NCBI GenBank assembly: GCA_018389105.1
Contig: JACATO010000319.1
Location: 434,001 to 498,000, forward strand
Source: Nautilus pompilius
Lineage: Eukaryota; Mollusca; Cephalopoda; Nautilida; Nautilidae
Direction: 5' to 3'
DNA length: 64,000 nt
Made by a program: the position numbers and the translations under genes. Under the pieces are notes generated by a model. The model saw nothing but the letters and a program-made list of their open reading frames with translations. It searched no databases and was not told the origin of the DNA. Positions 39,501 through 51,500 of this stretch are shown here, in pieces; position 1 is the first letter of the stretch, and each line of letters opens with the position of its first letter.

Positions 39501-42500
39501 TTCATTGCTTCCTACATTAGATTTCGGCGCTGAGTGGAGAACACTTGATGGTGGTTGTCTGTTTTGGTTCCTCGTAATAACTGAAACTCCAATATCCCTA
39601 GTTTTTTTTGTGCCCAGCATGCATATATTTACTTACTGCTACAGATAAAAATAATTTTTGAAGGATTAAAACTGCAAAATAAAAAAAGAAAAAGTATTCT
39701 AATATCTCATTTGGTTTCAGACAGGACATTTCTACCTGCCAAAGTTTATACAGGATGTGTTCTGTTATAATTCATGTCAATACATCTCATAAATTAATTG
39801 AAGTGTTTTGTGTGTGTGTGTGTGGCATCCACTTTACAGAAAGATTAGATTTAGATGAGGAAAGATTGTTTATTTAGCAGATAGCTAACCGTAGTAACTT
39901 TTGTTCTGCTTGTCAGGTGAAGATAAGAGTGTATTGATTCGAATTTATCCAAAAGAAATCACTCTGTGTGAGGCCAACCTGACATACCGAATGCCAGTTT
40001 TGCTTTTGTACCTCACTCATGGATGCGGCATCCGTATCCGGGCAGCTCTCAACATGAATCCAAACCCTGATAGCGTTGTTGCTTTTGACCCAAACTGTAG
40101 AGGTAGGTTTGTGTCTTTTTTTCTTCTGCTGCTTCTCATTTAATTTTTTCTTTTTTTATTTTTTTGTGAAATAAATGTGTATGGTCTTAGATCTCGGTGT
40201 ACCAACCTGCTTTCTACTCATTAGCTGTGGTAGTCACAGTCTCCTAGGACGCCTCTAGTTTAGTGTGTTTTCCAGCGGGGTGCTGTCAAATCTTTTAACC
40301 CAAAGTCTGACTGATTAACCCTTGTAGAACCACGTGCTCCACAACCATCTCCTCCTCAGTCATTTTAAAAGTACACCGTTGCTTTTTACCCTGTGGAGAG
40401 AATTTTTTTTTTGAATTGTGAATTGTTCAGATTTTATACGATGACTTTGATAATGATTGACTAACGAGGCCATTATTTCATAAAATTTATTTTATAAAAA
40501 CTACTTTTGATGCTTGGTACGTTTTCGGTTTTATCGAATGATTACAAGTTATCTTATCACAGCAGTTTATTTCTTTATATTTTTTTTTCAACGCTGATGA
40601 TTATTATAGTATTATCTATTTCAAAATGGCGTGAAGTGCTGGAACGGCACACACACTAGTACAAGTACTACATACCAACATCTAGCAAGGTAGGTAGATG
40701 TTCCTGAAGCAGTGTAGTGCTGCAATTGTCCATAAGGAGAATGCCAATCTTGCACTACAAGGGTCTGGCACTTCCAACTTTGGTAGGGAGAAGCCAGAAG
40801 AAACCCACATGAACAGCTGGAGGAGGAGAAGTGATCATGCCAGCGAGGTTCATCAAATCGAGCCATCTCCATGGGAAGTGAACGTGGGCCATAATTACTT
40901 TAGCAGTTCAGCAATCTGCCCACTGGAGTAATGCTTACCGAAAGTGGAAAAATCAGCTGACTCGATTCTTCAGAAAATTTGTAAAGAAACAAAAGCAAAA
41001 AAGTTGTTTAAATAATCATTTTCCTTTAACTTTGTTCTGTACATAGATTTAAGAAAGGAAAAAATGATGATTGTATAGAAGCCAGCCAGTCAGTATTCAA
41101 GAGGGAGGTCAGAACAGATTTTAATAGTTGGTGCTTGTAAATTTCAGACATGACCAGAAAGCTGATCGTCATTATTCTGGAGCCAGCCAAAGTTAATGAC
41201 TCTGTCAAAGGGAAGATCATGCAGATATTCAGTGCATACAAATTGGTCCATTCCGAGCTGGGTGAGGATAAGGAGATATTCAGGGAGATAACACCAGAGG
41301 AGGCAAACAAAAAATTAGTGGAGGCCTATCCTGAGGGCTGCAGCATGTACAATCTGCTGTCAACCTCCCACTCTCTGCTCGCTCACCACCACAGCCCGGC
41401 AGCTGCACCAGCCAGTCCTATGCAGACATCAGTGTCCAGTAGTCCGCAGCAGCAACAGGAACCCAGGGCTGAACAAGAGCAGGAAGCCAAACACAAGCAA
41501 GACACTGAACCAGAACAAGAGCATCAGGAAAAGGAGCTGGATCGCGAACCGGAAGCAGACTCTTCACCACCTTGTGCTGGCTTTGTTGGCAATGTTGAAA
41601 AGTACAAGCAAGCATATTTTGTTCATTTGCTTTGAGTATGATCCGACTTAACGAGATCTTATACTTTGTACCTTTGGAATAGTTTTACAGTTCTTATCAT
41701 CTTAGTCTGAGATTGCATTGGGGAGGGGGACAGTCAGCTGTTGACCTTGAGATTAAACATTTTCCATAAAGGTTTAAGCTTCTGGTGAACATTGTTTTTA
41801 ACAGGTTGCAACTTTTGGACAAAAAAACATTGGCTCCCTTTAACATTAGATCAGAGAGTATTAAGTGAAGTATTTTACTTATGGGTAGCCTCTGTTTGTT
41901 ACACTGTTTTTGGGTGGGTGTGTGTGTGTTTTTAAATGGCTGTCTGTGTTATGAGATAGCAGGGTGTTGTGGATGATGTTGATCACCAAAACTCATGCTA
42001 ACAAGGGGCTGTAACTCACCTATTCTTGTTTTCACTGTAGTAAGGGGCCTAATTTTAAGTTAGTTTTATTACCTTACTTTACTTGTGGGTGAACAAGTGA
42101 TTAGCCATTTGTCTACAACAAAAAGGAAAATGCCAGGTGTTTTTTTTTTTTTTTCTTAGTAGGAAGTCTCAGCCCGACTCCCAGGTTTTAAGGTTTGTTG
42201 TTCCAGGTGATGTGCTGGTTACTTAGCTATGGTGTTATCTGATGGATCATTCATTTAACTTTTAATAAAGCAGAGCAAAACAACAAAGATATTGTGTCAC
42301 CTAGGAAGTTGCTCTTTGTTTACTTAGTGCATCCGCTTTGCCTTTAAATGGTGGCTGACTACTACAAGGGATTCTGATGATAATTTTGCTACTCATTCTG
42401 ATTCCCTAATTTAGAAGCTTTAAAACTTGTTTTTGCTACAGATTTTACCCAGAAATAATTCCAATAAATTTTACAGAGGTGCACACATGAATGGAAATTT

Positions 42501-45500
42501 TTAATTTGGCAGATGGTAGGGTTAATATAACCAGTGCTCTAAAATTTTAGTTTATATTTCATTCAGTTATTTTACTTTTGAAAAGATCCCATTCTTCCAT
42601 TACTTTTATTGGATGGACATTTTAAATTGTAAGAACATTCTGTTACCTAATTATTTAATATTAATTTTTGACCTGCTGCTTACTGCAAATTAAACTCAGC
42701 CTATCTCAACACAGTATTTTGTAGCATTAAAAAAAGTGGGGGAGGTGGAATTTGGTGTATGACTAAATGTTTTGGAGCTGGCCCTTTAGCTGGATCTTTG
42801 CGTCTTCATGGATTTCTACACCTGAAGATCCACACTGTTTAGCTTTGCTTCAGGATTATTAATATTATAAACTTGGAGCACAAATTTTAAAATAATTATC
42901 ATTCTCATAGCCAGTGTTCACTTCCAGAAATACTGCTACACTAAAATCTAAGCTTTTTTTTGTAGAAACAAAAATAATATTCTACAGTTTTCTTGCTTCT
43001 ATGCTTTTCTTAGTAGTTTTCTTTCTTTCTTTCTTTAATTGTTTTTGGTTGATATGAGAAGGCAGGGAGACATTTTGGTGGGGACAAGATCTCCAGAATG
43101 TGGGTGGGAGGAATACTGCTGATGGTTTATTTCAACATTGAAAATTTGCCAACTTGACAGCTGAACTCTTGGGTGGATTTTTTTTTTTAATATGGAGCCA
43201 CCGGTGCATGGCATCTTTGAGGTGCTTTAGCTCTAAGGTGCTGGCAAAATATCTTTTGGCTTTGTCTCATGGTCCACCCAATTATTCTTAGTGTACTGTG
43301 GCTTTGTGTGTGTTTTTCCAAACTCTGCTCATTTTCACCAGTTGTCAGGCGTTGGTCTCCAGGTGTTGCGTGAATGTCTCGCTATTTTGTGCATGGGTGT
43401 ATGTGTGATCACTACAAATGTTGCTGTTTTTCTTTTGCAAATATTAAAAGAAAAAACTTTGTTTATCCATAACTTGTAACCAGCTAATGAGATATTTATT
43501 GGTTTTATTTTTAGCTTGTTGACGTATCCGCCGCCACCAGCTACCGGTGGCATAACAATAACCAACGAAGATCTATATTGCCTAAATGAGGGGGAATTTC
43601 TCAACGATGTCATCATTGATTTTTACCTGAAGTAAGCTGTTTGGATTGTGTGGAGAGGTCTATTCCATTATAAACTACTATTACTATTACGTGGAAGGAA
43701 GCCATGCTCAGAACACCACATTTTGTCGGTCGAACTTAGAATGGGGGGGGTCAACTGCTGTGTGTTTTGGTTATCAAGTTGTTAAATGGTTTTAGAGAGA
43801 GATGATTTTCCTGGGGATCTTTTGTTTGTTGTTTTTTTTTTTTACTGCAGCTGAAATAAGATCCATGAAAATCAATTTAAACATATTGATCTGTTTATTT
43901 TCCCTTTCGTTTTCATCAAATGTTTGATCTGTTCTTTCGGATTAGTTGTTGTTGTTTTGGGGGGGAACACTTCAAAATCTAAAAGAAAAATCTCTAAAAA
44001 CCTGCAGTATTTTAAAGAATTGCGATTCTCAAGTAATTTTTTTTTTCCTGAAGTTTAAATTTAGAAAAAGAACAGAATGTATTCTCTGTTATTACTGATT
44101 TTGTAAAAGCAAAATGTAATTATTGCTTTGGCTATGATTACTAATTATCTCAAATATATTTTGTGTTTTTTTTTTCCTCAGTTGACTTCTAGCCAAACAA
44201 TTTTCTTTTATCGTTTTATTTAATTTCTTTTAGTCCTGTCCTCTACCAACAACCAGATTGTTTTTGAATTTTTCACCAGAACATTCTTCATTCCATTAAC
44301 TACACTTTGCTAGGATCCTTTGAGGCAGTGTTTCTCTGAGTGAGCTGCTATGTGGCCATGGAGGGGCCACACAAATTTTTACTGTCTCTTTGATGTTAAA
44401 CATTAGCGCATTCTCAAACTAATTAACAGTTAATTGTAGGTCCCTGTTCAGTTCCTTGGCTGGTTTCTTATGAGTTACTGTGAGTAATATTGTTGCGGTA
44501 AGCAACAACCTTCCTGGACTTTTAATCGACCATGGTGTATATACATTAGGTAGTCACTTATACATCGTAACATACCACTGTGGTACAAAGGGATTAGGGT
44601 GGGGCATGGGCCAAAAAAAAAAACCTGCTCTAAGGACATTATAATTACTAAATAAGCTAACCACATTTGGTGATGCATAATCTAATACAGTTCTGCTGTG
44701 TTGGGGAGGTATCCTGTTGAAAAGTTGTATATTGTTTGGTGATACTTGAGATTGCCACATTCCCCAGGGTATATGTTGAGAGAGTGCAGGTGCTGCCATT
44801 GTACACTTCACCCCCCTCAATGCTAATGAGGAACTCATCTGGCTTTTCCGTTTCCTTTTCACATAAATTGATCACTTTCCTCTTTCACTATTTTGAGTAA
44901 TGCCATTAAATGCAGTTCATCAGGATGCTTGTAGAATGTTTATGGAGGACATGCTCAGAGATTCTGAAGAGGGTGGTAAACAAACAGCACAGTTCTGTAA
45001 TTCTAAAAGCAGACAGTTCCGCAATGTTTCTAACAGCAGTAATTCTTGGTTTCAATTCTCCATTGTAGTTTTTCCTTGTTGCAGATATCTGGTTCAGGAA
45101 CGACTTACAGAAGAAGACAGAAAACGCACACACATTTTCAGCTCATTCTTTTACAAAAGGCTCACACAGCGGCTCAGTCGTTATAATTTCAGCGATCAGG
45201 AAGCTCAAGCTTCGTGAGTACAAAATTTGCATTTTAACATATACTTCTCTCTTTCAAGAAGGTGGATGTAAAAGACTGTGATCATCAAACTTAAACGTGT
45301 TAATGTTATTTCAGTTTATGTACAGTGTTATTGTAAACTACATAGGGATTTTGTGTAATTGTGTTCTGACACACTTTGCTTAATGTTTTTTTTTTTTTTT
45401 TAATTTTTAGTTCTGAAGAATTTTGGATTGTTATTTCAGACCAATGAGGAAAAGGCATACGCAGGTGAAAACTTGGACTCGTCATGTGGATATTTTTGAG

Positions 45501-48500
45501 AAAGACTTTGTCATTGTTCCAATTAATGAAAAGTAAGTTAGAAACTTATATACATAGAATAGATTAATCATCTTTTTTGTTATCCGTTATTGGAAGAAAG
45601 AAAAAGGCTTTATTCACATATTTTTTGCATGAGAAATCAGATGGAGATGACTGTGTGCAAGATTTTTTTCTATAGATCTTCAGTAAAGATTCTGTGGAAC
45701 CTCCTAAAGATATGATTATAACTTGTTTCTGTGCTGCTTTTTTGTTTTTTTAAAATAATTCTGGGTGTAAAATGTTTTTCTACAATCTCATGTCTTAGCT
45801 CTTAGATATGACTAAAATCAGAAGCAAGGGGAAAGAGTAGGAGTGAAGAATCTTCACTGTGTCACTGGAGCACATTAGTCTTTGTATTTTCTGCTTACTA
45901 GTCGTACATTGCAGCATAATAAGCAAGACTGCTCGGGAATCTGCTCAACTGCAGTATGAGCTGAGATAATTAACATTATTGGAATTTTAGTTAAGTGGTT
46001 GCCGAGAAAGTCTTTGGTATCAGTTCATATTAAAAGCCCGATATTTAACTGTGATGTAATTAATATAGGGTTAGTTTGGGCATTTCTGATTGCCCCATTA
46101 ATAGAAACCGAACCAATGAACAAACCTACATTTCAGCAGGAACATTGGAAATCTATCTCTCTGTATTGCTGGTCCTATTTTGTGGGCTGTTTTAGCAATT
46201 CAGCAGAACTGATGTCATGAAGTGTACAGTAATGGGATTTGCTGTCTCCAAAAAAACCTGACAATTGGGATGTGAAGTTCTTAACATTAACCCTTTCTTA
46301 AGTTTTTTTTGTCTTGACACCTTGTTACATTCTGAATTTGCATCATCTTGATCATCACTAACAATATTAGTTTTTCAGTATAGTATTATGATCACTATGT
46401 TAATTTTAAAAAAAAAAAATTATTCTCTCATTTGAAAATTTCTGAGCCATTACTGGACTGCTACTGTTGAGGGCTAACTTTTAATTCCCAGTCCAAAGTT
46501 ATCAATTTTGCATAGTCCTGACATGGTTTCTAACTACCATCCACAGAGTTCTTGTAGTTTTATGTAGAAAGTAATAGAAATGCACTGCACCTTTCCTTGC
46601 TGCAGAATGTGTTGCATCAGTAGGTAATCATGCATATCTTTTTTTAGTTTGGTAGGTAAAACTTTTATATTGGTGAAGGGGAGGTAACTAGGATGAATCA
46701 GAAACTTCCAAGGTGTCGTTTTCATGGCAATAATTTGGTTACTGCCAGTTATTCCACGTCTACTTTGTTTGTTTGCACATGAATGAAATGTATTTCCAAA
46801 GAATTCCAGAATTCTATATATGTATCATGAAACTAAGAATTATTCTGTCTACATTTTGCAGTGCACATTGGTTTCTGGCCATTATCTGTTTTCCTGGAAT
46901 GGAACGCCCTCAGTCAATCAAATACATATTTATAAACAAGTCTGCAGGCAACCCAGCTTCCCCTGATGATAAAATGGCAGCTGCTGCAGAAGCTGGAAAT
47001 ATTAAGGTAGATGGCCTGGCTGGTTTAAAAGATTTAACCCTGCCTGGAATTTAGGGTGAAGGAAAATGTAGTCCAAGCAATGCTATATACATAAAGTTAA
47101 ATTAGCACAGTTATTCATAGAGAAACAAAAATATTACAAAGACTACTTATTTTTTCTTAACACTTGAAATTGTATTTACTAGTTTATTCAATATGACCTA
47201 CATTCCAGGGATGTAAGTGCAGTGTTGATCAACATAATTGCATGGATATGTTGTCATTGAGGGGGATTTTGTGTGTCTGTGTATCAGTTCAAATTATTTA
47301 AATTGAAGCTAGCAAGTTGATTGGTTCTTATATATTTTTCCCATCACCTTATTTGTAACATTTATTTTTTGGGGGTCCTTTGCTCCTGTACAGAATTTTA
47401 GGTGTGACACCTGTCCAAAAGCAATTTTTTGCAAAATTTTCTCCAAATAGAGCATGCATCAGGAACTATCTAGAAAGACTGGCACCAATGAAACCCACTT
47501 AAATTTATCCTTTCATCCTTGAACCCCACCTTATCAAGAGTTATTTCCCTAAGTAATTATGCAACAGTTAGATTGTAAAAGGTTTAAAATAAATGGAATG
47601 TTAAAAGCAGGTACATATGAGACATACTTTTATAGAGTTTCAGGTGTTATGTACAGCATTAGAACAGGAGCTGTCACAGAATTTGCTCTATAAAAATATT
47701 TTTTTATTTGTTTTGACTAATTTTAAGAAAATGCCTTAAAATGCAGATCTGACTACTTTCTGCTTCTCTGATCTCTCCCACCTCACTGAAAACTTGTTTA
47801 CGTTATCAAACAGCCATGGCTGAATTGATGCTGGGTGGATCAGATGCACAAAGTATGAATGAATTTACTATCTTATCCATGAAAATCTAAACACAACCAC
47901 CACCACTGTTAGGAATAAAGGATATTCTTTCTTAGAACTGTTTTGAAACTTGATTATTTTTTTGTTATGTTTTCTGGAAGGGTGACTGATCTGTGGCTAT
48001 GTTGGTTTGCGATATCACTGGAAGAAGAAAATATACCTACCCTTTTTAAAAAATTTTTTTTTTTGAGCTGGTCTAGTAAATTTGCTGATAATGTTTGTTT
48101 GTTGATTTTACTGTAACACTGACATCTATTGTCCAACCTTTTTTTGTTTGCTTCCAGCTGCCAGGTGGCACCACGAGTCTTCCAAGGGAAGACTTTATCG
48201 AGCTGTTTGGTTGTAAGCAGTAAGTATATTTTTGTGTGGAATGTTGGTTGTGTAACAACTCCAGAACTTCACACTTTTGAAATAGCCATGTGTTCTAGTT
48301 GTTTTTCACTACACACCTGCCTCCAAAGAACACACCTCAACAGCACCAGACTTATGGCGGGTACGGTGGGCTCAAAGCGCCCAGGTCTTAACACAGGGCC
48401 CTCCCCCTAAAGACAAAGGAACATGTTGCAAATTTTTCATCTTGTACCCATATTCATTGAAAATGATGTATGAAGGTTTTAAAGTTGTGGTGAGGATAAG

Positions 48501-51500
48501 ATGAAGTGAATTTTATAATGGACAGAAACAGAACTATTAGTTAGTATTGGAGGCTTGTTATCATTTCAGAAATATATAGTAGTAGGTGCCTATTCATTTT
48601 TCCTTCCTTCCCTTATTTGCAAGACAGAGTAAACACCTCACTGTGCAACATCATTACAACATGATTTGGTGGTCTGTACAGAAGTTATTCAATAAATAAG
48701 TGCAGCCTTATGGAAGTTTACAATGCAAGCGGGTGAAGAAACAAACTTTGTCATGTCACAATGGCTGACTGCATAATCAATTTGCCAGTCTGTGAATCAC
48801 ATGAAGTTATTCGGTAGTCTTGATGCTCTACATACTTTTGCGACCTGTTTCTTTTCTAATTGAATTTATAGGCTTTTAAAATATCAGACCTTTTAAATAT
48901 GCCTAAACAAATGGGATGTTTATCTGGTGTGCAAAATAAGTAAGTTAATAGAAAAAAAATTTGAAAAAAAACAAAAAGAATCTGATTTCAGTCAGTGGCT
49001 TGGGAAATATGAATAAATAAAACAAGAGAAATTGCAAATGAAATTGAAAATTCTGCTAATGAGTATGATACAGTATTGGAACTGACCAACACTGATACAG
49101 ACTTGACACAAACAGTAAATGATTTTGATTTAGCACAAGCTGCTGATGAAGAAGAATATCATGAAAGTCTAACCAATGATCTATCATTGTGGCCTAAGAT
49201 AATCACTGATGAAACAAGAATAAGACTTGTAAAGTATGGACCTAAACAAATAACAAACTTTCACTTTCTGAATGATCAGCGACACTCATGATAAGGCATG
49301 CAGATAGTTATCCACTAATTATTACCATAAAACTTTGATTGTAGTTGGCTTTTTTATTCAGTTAGAGCACAATGTGGATTGTTTTTGTTGTTTATTATTT
49401 GATACTAATGTAAATACATTAAGATTCAAAAAATGGTTACAAGAATTGGAGAAAACTAAGCAGTGCTTTTCAAAATCATGAAAAGAAAGTGTCATTAATT
49501 GTTATATTTAGTGACAGGAGCTTGCAAGAAGACAAGTTGAATGTGACAATCGACAGCTCAGTTCAAATAACAGTAAATGAGGAAAAACAATGCCTAGAAT
49601 TAGTGAAACAAATAATTGATGTCATCTTATTCTTGACAAATAAAAACCTTGTCTTCAGAGAGTTGATGAAACTGGAAAATAGCAGCAATGAAAATTTTTA
49701 TGACCATATATCACAACATTTACAAAAAATTGAAAACAGTAAAAATCCTGTAATTTGCTATCTTTCAAGAACGTCTCAGAATGACTTTTTTTGAAAATTA
49801 TCAGCAATGGAGTTCTCAATAATAACTTAAATCAAATGAAAATTGGAAAATATTTCAGCATACAAATGGACTGTACTTCTGACATATTGCAAATGGAGCA
49901 AACATCTTTAGTTTTAAGATATATCAAAATTGATAAAATCACAAAAAAAAAGTGGATATTTGGAATCATTTATAGTTTTTTGTTTATTTTTTTTTTTTTT
50001 TTTGAAGCAACTGATGTTACTGGTAAGCGACTAACAAATTTCTTGATTGCAATGTTAAAGTCACATGACTTCAGTATTATGCATTATGAACTGCCAGAGT
50101 TAAGCTTACAACAATGACACCAACATTAAGGGGAAATACAAAAGGATCCAGACCAGAGTATTGCAGATAAATGAACAAGCTCTGTACATTTCCTCCTTGG
50201 CACATAATTTCAATTTATTACTTTGTGATGGAGCAGGAGCCGTTGGTGGTGTAAAAATTTGTTTGAAACTTTACGAAGATTGTTTACACTTTTTCCCACA
50301 TCAGCAAGTTGCTGGGATGTTTTGAAAAGGCATTTGAAAACTACTATAAGGTCATGTGATGGGAGACATGCACTGACTTAGTCAAAACTTTCTGATTTCA
50401 GTTCATTGCAACATACTGTGCATTAGATGAACTTGTTGAAACATCTGAGACTCTCCAGTGGCCCAGTAATCCATTTTATGGTTGCTTTCTTTTATTCGCT
50501 AACCCCACAGCATTTTAACACAAATATATGGTCAATTCAGCCTTATCCCTGCGTTAATCAACAAATTTTAATTTCTGGACTATTTAAGAGAGATAAATAG
50601 TCCTGATGCAAATTTAAAGCAAGCAGCTTTGGATTATCAGTCATCTCGCAATGTCAGCCCTGATATTGTAGAAGAGCTGAAAACTTTGAAAACATTCTTA
50701 GAGATATGTCAGCCATGGAATTATTGAGGCTTATAAGAATTCATGGCCATCATGAAGTATTGTACCTAACTTTTCCAGTTACGGTGGTCAATGCTGAGTG
50801 ATTCTTCAACAAATCAAGGTTAATGAAATATTCGTGCTCATCAGTGAGTCAGGATCATCTGAAATCTTTGACTATTTTGTCAATTGAAAGGAAGGAAGCA
50901 AGATGATATGACTTCAAGACTATGGTAGAAAAGTGGGCTAGTGATAATTCCTTAGTTTTCAACAATAAATAAGAATTGGTCTTAACATTATGCAGTCTTA
51001 ACATCTGGGCTGTAGCTTAGGTGATTCCTGGCCATTACTCCCATGTACAAAAAATGTGAATTTTTAAGGTTTTTCAAATTCATTTTTACATAAAGTCTAA
51101 GTTACATTATAAGAGAATATAAAAACATGAAAAAAAATCATTTACCTACATTTTCTTAGCATTGAGGTCTAGAAATTGATGCGAGATGCAACTGGGAAAG
51201 AGATGAGGGTTGTGGTGTGAGGTGGACGAGAAAGCTTTACTGAATACCATAAATACCATATATTCTATTTTGTTGACATTTATGACAAACATCAATAAAT
51301 ATGTGTATTATCTATGTAGCTGTACATATAAAATATAAAAGATAATATACTTAAATATAATGTTAGTTTATAGTTTTTTTAACATCACAAATTTTACAAA
51401 AGTAAGTTCATATTTTATTATACTAAATATTTGCATAAAAATTATTTACACTGATTTTGAGTATTTCTTGAAGGAATGGTAACTTCGAAAGCAATAACCC

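Noticed and set aside
40698-40931. 77-residue ORF in intron 11
   Set aside because: It lies wholly in a SINE-like repeat that recurs at 9.5 and 13.0 kb.
47007-47054. Read-through extension of the catalytic His exon to a TAG
   Set aside because: It would remove the catalytic Asp and Cys. The donor at 47007 and the downstream exons joining in phase support splicing.
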